Shown here piece by piece: positions 34,111-42,876 of a DNA stretch of 64,000 nt (its first letter is position 1; each line of letters begins with the position of its first letter). Made by a program: the position numbers and the translations under genes. The notes beneath the pieces were generated by a model. That model was not told the DNA's origin. It saw nothing but the letters and a program-made list of their open reading frames with translations, and did no database searches. This DNA is from Acidobacteriota bacterium (GTDB lineage: Bacteria; Acidobacteriota; Terriglobia; Terriglobales; Acidobacteriaceae): NCBI GenBank assembly GCA_021792795.1, contig JAJYUB010000013.1, positions 1 to 64,000 of the forward strand, written 5' to 3'.

Positions 34111-34416
34111 CTATTGCGGCTCCGTGCTGCGCTCCACCTTGCGCGCGCCCTTGTCGGTTTTGTGCGTCGCTTTGTGGGTGGCCCGTTTGGTGGTGTGCTT
34201 GGTTGAGTGCCACGCCTTTTTTGTCTCGTGCTCGATGGCGTGGCCAGTGTCTTTGGCGGCGTTCTTGGTGCTGTGACCCGCGTTTTTCATGTCCTGCTTG
34301 AAGCCTGGGTCGGTGCTGGATTGGGCGATGACGACAGGCAGAAAAGTGCCGCCCACGCACAGCGCGGAACATAGCGCCAGCACGCGCAAGGATTTCTTAC
34401 TCGTAGTTTCCTGCAT
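34111..34416 (-). CDS. Small exported basic protein with His/Lys/Thr-rich helical repeats
   Basis: 101 residues from ATG 34416. A signal peptide (SLRVLALCSALCVGGTFLPVVIAQ) precedes a mature part of about 70 residues built of imperfect repeats rich in H, K, T and A (AGHSTKNAAKD, WHSTKHTTKRA, THKATHKTDKG). The pattern resembles late-embryogenesis-abundant or histone-H1-like basic helices, but no family can be assigned with confidence. It is likely periplasmic. No operon partner is evident; the neighbouring permease gene downstream is on the same strand but 120 bases away. Confidence 0.6.
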   Translation of the reverse strand: MQETTSKKSLRVLALCSALCVGGTFLPVVIAQSSTDPGFKQDMKNAGHSTKNAAKDTGHAIEHETKKAWHSTKHTTKRATHKATHKTDKGARKVERSTEPQ

Positions 34417-34534
34417 GAATCCTCCAGTAAAAGATAGGGATTCCAAAATTGGGCCGCGAGTTGCAATGGAAAGAAACTCAGGGGCCTTTCGGCAGCCCGT
34501 TTTTCCACCGAATGCCGCCTGGGAGAGGTATGTT

Positions 34535-37222
34535 TCAATCCGCGCGGAGAGCCACCATGGGATCGACCGAAGCTGCTCGCCGCGCGGGAAAATAAGCCGC
34601 CATTATGCCGCACGCGGCAAACAAGACACCCACCGCAATCAGCGTCCACTGATCATGCACACGCACCCCGTACAAATATCCACGCAAAAATCGCCCGGTG
34701 GCGTATGACAATGCAACGCCGGTTCCCAGTCCGATGCCCAACAGCAACGCCGCCTGCGCCAACACTAGCCGCATCACCTGAGAACGCTGCGCGCCCAGCG
34801 CCATGCGGATCGCCATCTCCCGATTGCGCAGGCTCACCATATACAGCAACGAGCCATACAGGCCGGCCAGCGTAATCAGCAGCGCCGTCCCGCCAAAAAT
34901 CTCAAGTAGGTGTGCCGCCAGCTTTTGATCGCCCAGCGAATCCTCCACCACCTGGTCCATCGTCTGGATTTTTGCCCCGCGCAACTCCGGAGCCATCTGT
35001 CCAAGGATCGCGCGTATCTCGGGGATCACCGCACTCGGGTTCTCCCGCGTCCGTGCCGAAAGTTCCATGTGAACGCCCAGCGTTGCCTGATAGAAGCTGG
35101 CGTCCGGTCCCAACTGTGGAATGCAGAACAGCACTTGCGGCCCACGCTTGTCGGCCAGCGAGCGCTGCGGCAGATCATCGATCACGCCAATTACAATTGC
35201 CTCGGAGTTTTTGTCATTCGATCGCATCCGCAAAAACTTCTTCGCCATCGGACTGCTTCCAGGCGACCATTCATCTGCGAAAGCCCGGTTCACTACCACC
35301 ACAGGCTGCGACGTGGCTGTATCCTGCGCATTGAAAAATCTTCCCTGTAGCATGCGAAAACCAAACACACGTTGCATCTCCGGACTTGCCGCACCTAACT
35401 GCGCATTGATCGGGGTCTTATGCGAATTCGGCGCATCCTTTGCCTGCTTGGCATCCCCATTGAGGGAAAGCTGCGCAAAGAATGCCCGATCCAGCGGGAC
35501 ATTTGTGGAAAGGCTCGCCGCCATCACGTCCGGCAGATGCTGCGTCTTTTCGAGCAGTGGCCGATCCAAATCCGCTACCACGTTGCCGCCCAGATAGCGA
35601 TAGCCAGGAATTGTCAGGTCGGCCGTAATCACATGCTCTGTGCGAATTCCAAGCGACACATGCCGCAGCGAGTAGAGCGTCCGCAACAATAACCCGCAGG
35701 CAACCAGCAGCGTCAGCGAAAGTGCAATCTCGGTCACCATCAGCGCATCGCGCAGCCGCTTCTGATGTCTGCCCGCGCTCGTCTGCTGTCCGCCCTGCTG
35801 CAACACCTGCGTCACCGGGCCACGCGAGGCCAGCCATGCCGGAACTCCGCCAAATACCACCGCCGTCAAGACAGAGAAACCGATCAACACCGCCAGAACG
35901 GCAAAGTTTAAATGAATATCGCGCAAAATGTCGATTCGCTGTATCAGCGCCGCATGAAAACCCCACAACGCCGTCAGCGCCAGCCCCAGCCCAACCGCGG
36001 CGCCGCCTAGGCTCAGCAGCATGCTGTCCAGCAGCGACTGTCCCATCAGCCGTTTCCGGCTCGCGCCCAGCGCCTGCCGCACCGCCAGTTCGCGCTGCCG
36101 CACCGTGCCGCGCACCAGCATCAGGCTGGCAACATTTGCGCAGGCAATCAGCCACAGGATGATGCATGCCGCCTGCAGGACCAGCAGCGCCGGACGGAAT
36201 TCTCTTACTAGGCTGCTGCGATACGACTCCAACCGCACACTTGTAGGTTTGGGGTATTCATAACCCGCCGGGTACTCCTTCGCAATCCCATGCTGCAGAC
36301 CATCCAGTTCCGTCTGCGCTTCGACGAGAGAAACTCCCGGTTTTAACCGTGCAATCAAGACAAAAGAAGGTAGTGGGCCGTTGCGCGTCGTCACTCTGGA
36401 GGTCAAAGCTGCCGGCGTCCATATCTGCTCTTCCGTTTGTGAAAACGGATAGGAAAACCCCTTCGGCATCACGCCAATGACCGTGTATATCGTATCGTCC
36501 AGCTTCACCGTCTTGCCCAGCGCTTGCGGGTCACGGTGAAACAGCTTCTCCCACAATGCATCGCCCAGCACGACCACTTTGTCATGGCCCGGTACCTGCT
36601 CTTTCTCGGTGTACGTCCGTCCGAACTGCGGCTGCACGCCCAGCACGGAAAACAGATTCGCGCTGCTCGAAGTATTCTGGGCATGCTCTGTCCCGCTTGG
36701 ACCTTGGATATACGGGGAACTACCGGTGTCATATGCAATCCCGCTAAACGAGCGCGCCCTCACTTGCCATTCGGCGATGTCCGGGTACAACGCGCCAAAA
36801 TAATACGGTTGCCCTTTGTCGTCGAGCTGCCGGACCGTCGCTAGCCGCCCCGCATCCGCGTAGGGCAAACTTCGCAACAGCACCGCATCCACCACGGTAA
36901 ACATCGCGGTATTCGCGCCAATCCCGAGGGCTAAGGTAAGAATTGCAGTCAGCGTGAAGCCGGGGGATTTGCGGAGTTGGCGGAGGGCGAATTTGATGTC
37001 GGCCCAGATGCTTTCGATCAGCGGCCACATCCAGACTTCGCGGCTGCGCTGTTCGATCAGCGTGGCATTGCCGAAGGCGCGGCGGGCGGCGTGGATTGCT
37101 TCCTCGCGCGGCATTCCGCTAGCCACCAGCGCTGCGATCTTTTCGTCGAGATGCTGCTGCATCTCTTCCGAGAGACCGCCAACCATCTTGCGACGCGAAA
37201 CAATCTGCCTCAGCCAATTCAT
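34535..37222 (-). CDS. ABC transporter permease, acidobacterial duplicated orphan permease type (copy 1)
   Basis: 895 residues. An N-terminal cytoplasmic prefix domain (LSEEMQQHLDEKIAALVAS, EAIHAARRAFGNATLIEQRSREVW) precedes the first helix (FTLTAILTLALGIGANTAMF). A MacB-type periplasmic domain follows, then an FtsX domain (LLVLQAACIILWLIACANVASLMLVRG), a second periplasmic domain, and a C-terminal FtsX domain (MAIRMALGAQRSQVMRLVL) ending in FPARRAASVDPMVALRAD. No ATPase is encoded nearby, which is the orphan state typical of this acidobacterial family. It follows its paralogue by 12 bases under a shared PadR regulator. The substrate is unknown. Confidence 0.88.
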   Translation of the reverse strand: MNWLRQIVSRRKMVGGLSEEMQQHLDEKIAALVASGMPREEAIHAARRAFGNATLIEQRSREVWMWPLIESIWADIKFALRQLRKSPGFTLTAILTLALGIGANTAMFTVVDAVLLRSLPYADAGRLATVRQLDDKGQPYYFGALYPDIAEWQVRARSFSGIAYDTGSSPYIQGPSGTEHAQNTSSSANLFSVLGVQPQFGRTYTEKEQVPGHDKVVVLGDALWEKLFHRDPQALGKTVKLDDTIYTVIGVMPKGFSYPFSQTEEQIWTPAALTSRVTTRNGPLPSFVLIARLKPGVSLVEAQTELDGLQHGIAKEYPAGYEYPKPTSVRLESYRSSLVREFRPALLVLQAACIILWLIACANVASLMLVRGTVRQRELAVRQALGASRKRLMGQSLLDSMLLSLGGAAVGLGLALTALWGFHAALIQRIDILRDIHLNFAVLAVLIGFSVLTAVVFGGVPAWLASRGPVTQVLQQGGQQTSAGRHQKRLRDALMVTEIALSLTLLVACGLLLRTLYSLRHVSLGIRTEHVITADLTIPGYRYLGGNVVADLDRPLLEKTQHLPDVMAASLSTNVPLDRAFFAQLSLNGDAKQAKDAPNSHKTPINAQLGAASPEMQRVFGFRMLQGRFFNAQDTATSQPVVVVNRAFADEWSPGSSPMAKKFLRMRSNDKNSEAIVIGVIDDLPQRSLADKRGPQVLFCIPQLGPDASFYQATLGVHMELSARTRENPSAVIPEIRAILGQMAPELRGAKIQTMDQVVEDSLGDQKLAAHLLEIFGGTALLITLAGLYGSLLYMVSLRNREMAIRMALGAQRSQVMRLVLAQAALLLGIGLGTGVALSYATGRFLRGYLYGVRVHDQWTLIAVGVLFAACGIMAAYFPARRAASVDPMVALRAD

Positions 37223-37234
37223 GGATACGCCTCT

Positions 37235-39841
37235 CTATTCCGCCCGCAGCGCCTGCATAGGATCGACCGAAGCCGCCCGCCGCGCCGGAATCAGCGTGGC
37301 TAGCACAGAGGGAAGGAACAACACCAAAAGCGCTGCGAGGATGGTAGGCAGGTCGTAGGGCTCTACGCCGTAAAGCAGGCTGCGCAAAAGATGCATCGTC
37401 AGAAATGTTGCCAATAGGCCGCCAGCCATGCCGAAACACGTAGAAATAACGGACTGCCGTATGAACAACCATGCGACCTGACCGCGTGAAGCACCCACGG
37501 CCATGCGAAGGCCGATCTCGCGTGTACGTTGCGCCACTGAGTATGCAACCACGCCGTAGATGCCGACGCATGCCAGCAGCAGAGCGATGCATGCAAATGC
37601 GACCACTAGCCCAGTATTCAACCGCGGCTGAATCACCGATGCATTCAGCATGTCATCCAGTGTCCGCACCTTCCCTATCGCCTGCTGCGGATCGATCTGA
37701 TGAACTTGCCCTCGGATTGCACTCACGATCTGCTCGGGTGGAATATGCGTGCGCACCACGAAGAGACGGCGGGGTGAACCTTGCTCAGGAAAGTACACCT
37801 CTGGCGAAATCGCGTTGGCAATCGATCCTGCCGTTCCGCGCACGTTCCCGATGACTCCGACGATTTCAAATTGTTCTGTTCCGTTAATCAGGTGTTTGCC
37901 AATCGGGTTCTCATTCGGAAAGTATTGGTGAGCGAATTGTCGATTGACCAGTACGGGGGGCGATTTCAATTCCTGATCGCGTGGAGTCAGTGCGCGTCCG
38001 GCGAGCAGGGGAATGTGTATGGCTCTCAAAATATCGCCCGAGATATAACGGTCTTCCGCTGCGGCGGTGTCGTGGTTGGCGGTCCGCGGCCGACCGTCGA
38101 TGTCGTAGTTGCTGCGTGCGTGCCAGTCCTCTGTCGGCAAGGCGCTGATCTGGCCCACCGATGTTACCCCAGGCAGCGATTCGATCCGCCGCTGGAGTTC
38201 GCTGTAGAAGTTGCGAGCTGCATTTGCGTCCGTTGTCCACGGCAGGGCGATCTGGAATGTCAGCACATGTTCCGGCTGGAACCCCAGCGGAGAACGAGTC
38301 AGTTTCCAAAGTGATTGCATAAGAAGTAAGGCACCGACGAGCAGAACGAGCGACAACGCTGTCTGTACGGAAAGGAATGCACTGCGGAGTCTGCGGCCTG
38401 ACCTTCCGGCAATGCGCGGCTCCCCCTCCTTTAAGGTTGTGCTTAGATCGATGCTGCGACAATGCCATGCTGGTACTACGCCAAAGACAATGCCGGTCAA
38501 GATGCACAAAGCCAGTGCGAATAGAATGACTGGCCGGTCCACGCCTGCACGGACCGTATTCAATCCGCCCGGCAAATGCGACTCGATAGCATGTGCCAGG
38601 CCCATGGCTGTGAATAAACCAACGACGCCGCCAAAGAATGTGAGTAACAGGCTTTCAATGAAAAACTGAGACAGGATTCGTTTTGACGTTGCGCCCAAGG
38701 TTCGGCGCAGGGCAATTTCCCGCTGTCGGGCAGATGCTCGCGACAGCAAAAGGTTCGCCACGTTGATGCAGGCAATGAGCAGTAGGGTGCCCGAAGCAAT
38801 AAGCAGCACCAAGAGTGCGGGTCTGAACCTTCCGGAGAGATAATCGCGCAGTGATTGGCTGCTGAAGCGCCACGAAGCGTCGGTTGCAGGGTAATCCTGC
38901 TGTAGTCGGGAACTGATGACTCGCAAATTATTCTGTGCCGCCTGCAAAGAAACATTCGGCTTCAGGCGAGCGAATACATTCATGGATCTTGTGCCGTCTC
39001 CACGATATTTTCCCCAATCGGCGGGATCGAAGTGACTTGGTTGCCAGATGTCTGTCCCATGTGGATAGTCGAAGCCGCTCGGCATAACGCCGATGATCGT
39101 TGTTGCCTTTCTATCAATCGTGACTTGCTGGCCTATCGCATCTGGATTGCCGCCGAATAAACGCTGCCAGGCTCCATAGCTCAATACAGCGATGTCCGGC
39201 GAATTCTTTCGATCGTCCCGGTCGTTGAAGGTGCGCCCCAGAAGTGGCTCCGCTCCAAATACCCGCCAAAATTGACCAGAAGCACCCACACCGTTCAGAC
39301 TCTCTGGCAGTCTAGAGCCCGCAATCAGGGTTGGATTTTCAAAATAGAAGAGAGCAAGTGCTGCAAACGACTGGTTTTGAGATTGGAGATCGAAGAAACG
39401 CGGCACTGAAACCAGCCCGCCTGTGGACTGGCCCTGTAAACGAGAGTCCTGGATACTGATGATTCGATCGGCATGAGGATACGGCAGTGTTCGCAAAAGA
39501 GTGGCCTGTACCGCGCTGAAAATGGCCGTGTTCGCGCCGATGCCTAGTGCCAACGTGAGAATCACAGTCGCCGTAAATCCCGGCGACTTGCGCAGTTGGC
39601 GCAGCGCGAACTTCACGTCGGCGTAGAGGTTTTCCACCCAAGGCCACATCCAGACTTCGCGGCTGCGCTGTTCCATCAGCGTGGCGTTGCCGAAGGCGCG
39701 GCGGGCGGCGTGGATTGCTTCCTCGCGGGACATGCCTTGGGCGGCCAGCGCTTCTATTTTTTCGTCGAGATGCTGCCGCATCTCCTCGGAAAGATCGTCG
39801 GTAATTCTGCGTCGCGAAAACATTCGTCGGAAGCGGTTCAT
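37235..39841 (-). CDS. ABC transporter permease, acidobacterial duplicated orphan permease type (copy 2)
   Basis: 868 residues from ATG 39841. It has the same architecture as the adjacent copy: prefix domain (DLSEEMRQHLDEKIEAL, EAIHAARRAFGNATLMEQ), first helix (FTATVILTLALGIGANTAIF), MacB-like periplasmic domain, FtsX domain (LLLIACINVANLLLSRASARQ), and C-terminal FtsX domain (IGLRMAVGASRGQVAWLFI) ending in IPARRAASVDPMQALRAE. The two copies share the prefix at near-identical DNA level but are clearly diverged elsewhere. It lies 75 bases downstream of the PadR gene, and a family B palindrome occupies that gap. Confidence 0.88.
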   Translation of the reverse strand: MNRFRRMFSRRRITDDLSEEMRQHLDEKIEALAAQGMSREEAIHAARRAFGNATLMEQRSREVWMWPWVENLYADVKFALRQLRKSPGFTATVILTLALGIGANTAIFSAVQATLLRTLPYPHADRIISIQDSRLQGQSTGGLVSVPRFFDLQSQNQSFAALALFYFENPTLIAGSRLPESLNGVGASGQFWRVFGAEPLLGRTFNDRDDRKNSPDIAVLSYGAWQRLFGGNPDAIGQQVTIDRKATTIIGVMPSGFDYPHGTDIWQPSHFDPADWGKYRGDGTRSMNVFARLKPNVSLQAAQNNLRVISSRLQQDYPATDASWRFSSQSLRDYLSGRFRPALLVLLIASGTLLLIACINVANLLLSRASARQREIALRRTLGATSKRILSQFFIESLLLTFFGGVVGLFTAMGLAHAIESHLPGGLNTVRAGVDRPVILFALALCILTGIVFGVVPAWHCRSIDLSTTLKEGEPRIAGRSGRRLRSAFLSVQTALSLVLLVGALLLMQSLWKLTRSPLGFQPEHVLTFQIALPWTTDANAARNFYSELQRRIESLPGVTSVGQISALPTEDWHARSNYDIDGRPRTANHDTAAAEDRYISGDILRAIHIPLLAGRALTPRDQELKSPPVLVNRQFAHQYFPNENPIGKHLINGTEQFEIVGVIGNVRGTAGSIANAISPEVYFPEQGSPRRLFVVRTHIPPEQIVSAIRGQVHQIDPQQAIGKVRTLDDMLNASVIQPRLNTGLVVAFACIALLLACVGIYGVVAYSVAQRTREIGLRMAVGASRGQVAWLFIRQSVISTCFGMAGGLLATFLTMHLLRSLLYGVEPYDLPTILAALLVLFLPSVLATLIPARRAASVDPMQALRAE

Positions 39842-39874
39842 GATGTACTCCTCAGCAGCGGTCGAGCGGAGAGC

Positions 39875-39909
39875 GTACCCACATCTCAAACAAGAGATGT
39901 GGGGCACCC
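39875..39909. repeat. Family B intergenic palindrome, copy 2
   Basis: TACCCACATCTC, a 6-base loop, GAGATGTGGGGCACCC. The arms CCCACATCTC and GAGATGTGGG are perfectly complementary over 10 bases, the cleanest member of the family. It lies between the PadR gene and the first permease gene, so it would be transcribed inside that operon. Confidence 0.65.
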
Positions 39910-39916
39910 AGATTTC

Positions 39917-40276
39917 TCAGGAAATGTTGGGCGCGAGCACAAGCGAGATGCCTTCGAGCATCTGCTCGAAGCGGCAGACTTCGCGCTCCAGATGCTTCGC
40001 TCCTTTGGCCGTGATGCTGTAGGTACGCACGCGGCGGTTGGTGGAGGAAACGGTCCATTCGGCCTCGACTAGGCCGGCTTTGAGCATGCGCTGCAGCGCC
40101 GGATAGAGCGAACCCTCCTCCACCTGGAGCAGGTCGCGCGAGCGCTGCTGAATGTGCTGGACCATGGCGTATCCGTGCATTGGTTGCCGATGAAGCGTCT
40201 GTAGAATCATGATTTCGAGCGCGCCGGGGAACAGGTCCCGTGGTTCGGTTTTCGATTTGGGAAGTTTTGGGTTCAT
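39917..40276 (-). CDS. PadR-family transcriptional regulator
   Basis: 119 residues from ATG 40276; the frame is open further upstream, but the PadR domain begins close to this start. Winged helix: LFPGALEIMILQTLHRQPMHGYAMVQ, then VEEGSLYPALQRMLKAGLVEAEW, and the wing RRVRTYSITAKGAKHLE. PadR proteins are usually repressors of neighbouring transport genes. Here the two permease genes follow directly on the same strand, as commonly seen for this permease family in Acidobacteriota. The inducer is unknown. Confidence 0.9.
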   Translation of the reverse strand: MNPKLPKSKTEPRDLFPGALEIMILQTLHRQPMHGYAMVQHIQQRSRDLLQVEEGSLYPALQRMLKAGLVEAEWTVSSTNRRVRTYSITAKGAKHLEREVCRFEQMLEGISLVLAPNIS

Positions 40277-40662
40277 AGGCTTGTTTGAAGCAAGCCTAGA
40301 GTAAACATGGTTGAGGCGATCGTCAACCAGTTTTTCATATGCCTGTGCGGAAATGCCCCGTTTCCTGTGCATTGCGAAAGTAGCTCGGTTTCATTGACTC
40401 AAGACGTTGTTTTCGTTATCCTTAAATCCTTGTGCAGTGTTGCGCGGAGTCTGCTTGCACCCTCCGGTGCATTGGCAGCGCGCAAAGCGTCTTTCGGTTT
40501 CACCGCCCCTCGACGCTGCAATGCAGTTCGCCCACTGTACTCCACGGCCTGATTTGCAGCGGGTTTTTCGGCGGCTGATCGTCCTTTGTGTGTATTTGGC
40601 GGCGTGCATTGGGCCGTGAAGACCGATTTTACTTCTGAAGTTTGTTGGGGAGAATTGGAACC
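40277..40662 (+). promoter_or_regulatory. Divergent intergenic region upstream of rplM with a sigma-70-type promoter
   Basis: This 386-base gap separates the PadR gene (minus) from rplM (plus). It contains TTGACT at 40394-40399 and TATCCT at 40417-40422, spaced by 17 bases, a good promoter for rplM-rpsI. The remaining ~235-base leader holds no convincing gene. A GGGGAGA ribosome-binding site lies just before the rplM ATG. A leader this long could contain an attenuator or ribosomal-protein binding site, but I cannot identify one by eye. Confidence 0.5.
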
Positions 40663-41118
40663 ATGTCTACTTTTATTCCGCGTCCGCAGGACATTACGCG
40701 CAAGTGGTACGTGCTGGATGCCAGCGGCAAAACCCTGGGACGGCTGGCCACCGAAGCCGCGCGCGTGTTGACCGGCAAGAACAGCCCGCAATATACGCCT
40801 TACATTGACACGGGCGACCATGTCATTGTGCTAAACGCGGAGAAGGTCCGCCTGTCCGGGTTGAAGGGCCAGCAGAAGATGTATCGCCGCTACACCGGGT
40901 TTCCTGGCGGCATGCGCGAGGAGTCGTTTGTGCGCCTGATGGCGCGGCGGCCGGACCGCGTGGTGGAGCAGGCCATTACCGGCATGTTGCCGAAGAACAA
41001 GATGGGACGCCAGATGGCCACCAAGTTGAAGGTGTACCGGGGCGACACGCATCCGCATGAGGCGCAGAAGCCGATTGCGATGACACTGGACGATTCAGCA
41101 ACCGCAAGAAAACTGTAG
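40663..41118 (+). CDS. rplM: 50S ribosomal protein L13
   Basis: 151 residues from ATG 40663. L13 signature: [80 protein letters not shown] and the HPHEAQKP block. The 151-residue length is slightly above the usual 142. It is one of the early assembly proteins of the large subunit. It pairs with rpsI 21 bases downstream, the standard bacterial order. Confidence 0.97.
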   Translation: MSTFIPRPQDITRKWYVLDASGKTLGRLATEAARVLTGKNSPQYTPYIDTGDHVIVLNAEKVRLSGLKGQQKMYRRYTGFPGGMREESFVRLMARRPDRVVEQAITGMLPKNKMGRQMATKLKVYRGDTHPHEAQKPIAMTLDDSATARKL

Positions 41119-41139
41119 TAACGGGACAGCGAAAAACGT

Positions 41140-41535
41140 ATGGCAGAGTTGATTCAGTATTACGGAACCGGACGGCGCAAGACGAGCGTCGCTCGCGTGT
41201 TTCTGCGTCCTGGCAGCGGCAAGATTACCGTGAATGGCCGCGCCTTTGAGGAGTATTTTGTCACCGAGCAGCAGCGCATCGCAGCCAAGCGGGTCCTGGT
41301 CGCAACCGACCTGGCAGGCGCGTTCGATGTGCTGACCACGGTGAAGGGCGGCGGCGTCACTGCACAGGCGGATGCCGTAAAAATGGGCACCGCTCGCGCG
41401 CTGCTGGAATACAACATTGAACTGCGCGCCAGCCTGAAGGAACAGGGTTTTTTGACGCGCGATGCCCGCATGAAGGAACGCAAGAAGTACGGGCAGAAGG
41501 GCGCTCGCAAGCGCTTCCAGTTCAGCAAGCGGTAA
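41140..41535 (+). CDS. rpsI: 30S ribosomal protein S9
   Basis: 131 residues. S9 signature: [57 protein letters not shown], and the C-terminal [27 protein letters not shown], whose final Lys-Arg reaches the P-site tRNA. Co-transcribed with rplM. A family A repeat with a 40-base perfect palindrome follows 25 bases after its stop and may end the transcript. Confidence 0.97.
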   Translation: MAELIQYYGTGRRKTSVARVFLRPGSGKITVNGRAFEEYFVTEQQRIAAKRVLVATDLAGAFDVLTTVKGGGVTAQADAVKMGTARALLEYNIELRASLKEQGFLTRDARMKERKKYGQKGARKRFQFSKR

Positions 41536-41560
41536 CTCGCGGCTGGGCTGCATCAGCGGA

Positions 41561-41668
41561 GTCATTCTTCACTCCGGTCGCCGCGGCGACCGGAGTGAAG
41601 AATCCAGAGGGTATTGAAGGCATAATCGCAATCATCCTCGTCTGGATTCTCCGCTCGCTCAGAATGAC
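41561..41668. repeat. Family A interspersed inverted repeat, copy 3, with a 40-base perfect palindrome
   Basis: Begins GTCATTCTTCACTCCGG and ends GCTCAGAATGAC. Within it, 41564-41603 is a perfect palindrome: each 20-base half, ending CGGTCGCCG and starting CGGCGACCG at the centre, pairs with the other with no loop. It sits between rpsI and rpsB and could form a very stable hairpin in RNA, acting as a transcript end or stability element. Confidence 0.85.
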
Positions 41669-41764
41669 GAGCAATAGTTTGGTATGTAGTAAAAAATTTC
41701 CCTGCGGGGATAAATCCGGGCCGGTTTTGACGAGCCGGCAGGATGCAAATCACAAGGAGGTCGT

Positions 41765-42682
41765 TTGGCCACTATCACCATGAAGGAACTGCTCGAAGCG
41801 GGGGTCCACTTCGGGCATCAGACAAAGCGCTGGAACCCAAGGATGAAGGAATATATCTTTGGCGAACGGAACGGGATCTACATCATCGATCTGCAAAAGA
41901 CCTTGAAGATGTTCAAGGAAGCCAGCAAGTATGTCACCGACCTGGCGCTCGATGGCAAGACGATTTTGTTTGTGGGCACCAAGCGGCAGGCGCAGGATGC
42001 GATTGCCGAGGAAGCCACCCGTTGCGGCATGTTCTACATCAACCAGCGTTGGCTGGGCGGTCTGCTGACGAACTGGGCGACCGTGCAGAAGTCTGTGAAG
42101 CGCCTTCAGGAATTGGATGAGATGGCCACCGACGGCCGCTACGACCTGATGACCAAGAAAGAAGTCATCAAGCTGGAACGCGAGCGCAAGCACTTGCAGG
42201 CGAACCTGGCCGGCATCAAGAACATGCGCCGCCTGCCGGATGCATTGTTTGTTGTGGATTCGAACAACGAGACCATCGCGGTCAAGGAAGCCCGCAAGCT
42301 GGGAATTCCGGTGGTTGCTGTGGTGGATACAAATTGCGATCCCACGCTGGTCGACTACATTATTCCGGGCAACGACGATGCGCTGCGCGCGATTCGGCTG
42401 TTCACCTCCAAAGTTGCCGACTCGATTGTTGAAGGCGTGCAGATGAGCGGCGACAAGCAGCAGGCGGAGCTTGCCGGCGTGACAGCGAGCGCGGACGAAG
42501 CGGCTGCAGAGGGCGTTGCAGCGACTCCGGACAGCTTCAACGCGGCCAAGTACGATCCTGAACTGGCCGATGACGATGTGGATCTGGAGCAGGCGTTGGG
42601 CGGCGGAATTCGCAAAGCTCCCACGGCGGTTTCCGCGCTTGCGGATGAACCGGAAGCTGCGGCTGCCGAGAGCGGCGTCTAA
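41765..42682 (+). CDS. rpsB: 30S ribosomal protein S2 with C-terminal extension
   Basis: 305 residues from the TTG at 41765, which has AAGGAGG (41754-41760) only 4 bases before it; the ATG at 41780 would be 19 bases away and would lose the conserved ATI. S2 signature: [64 protein letters not shown] and [13 protein letters not shown]. After about residue 232 the protein carries an Ala/Glu/Asp-rich tail of about 70 residues. It is followed by tsf, as in most bacteria. Confidence 0.95.
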   Translation: MATITMKELLEAGVHFGHQTKRWNPRMKEYIFGERNGIYIIDLQKTLKMFKEASKYVTDLALDGKTILFVGTKRQAQDAIAEEATRCGMFYINQRWLGGLLTNWATVQKSVKRLQELDEMATDGRYDLMTKKEVIKLERERKHLQANLAGIKNMRRLPDALFVVDSNNETIAVKEARKLGIPVVAVVDTNCDPTLVDYIIPGNDDALRAIRLFTSKVADSIVEGVQMSGDKQQAELAGVTASADEAAAEGVAATPDSFNAAKYDPELADDDVDLEQALGGGIRKAPTAVSALADEPEAAAAESGV

Positions 42683-42719
42683 CGCCGGTCCAGCGATGCT
42701 GCAATTGAAAAATAGGCTT

Positions 42720-42828
42720 GTCATTCTGAGCGCAGCGAAGAATCCAGCGGTGAATGGCCTCGCTTGCGAGGCGAATGCACTCTGGATCCTTCACTTCGGT
42801 CGCTGCGGCGACCGAAGTGAAGAATGAC
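42720..42828. repeat. Family A interspersed inverted repeat, copy 4, with an internal hairpin
   Basis: Begins GTCATTCTGAGCGCAGCGAAG and ends GAAGTGAAGAATGAC. Inside, 42789-42822 forms a hairpin with 15-base perfect arms (CTTCACTTCGGTCGC and its complement) and a TGCG loop, resembling copy 3's palindrome with a few changed bases. It separates rpsB from tsf, so it is transcribed in the middle of a ribosomal operon. Confidence 0.85.
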
Positions 42829-42876
42829 AGCGCTCACTCCGAATAGCCAAAAATTTTAAGATGGGAAGTGAAGAGG

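Noticed and set aside
40307-40552. An 81-codon open frame upstream of rplM
   Set aside because: Low-quality amino-acid pattern, no ribosome-binding site, and it spans a good promoter for rplM; treated as leader.
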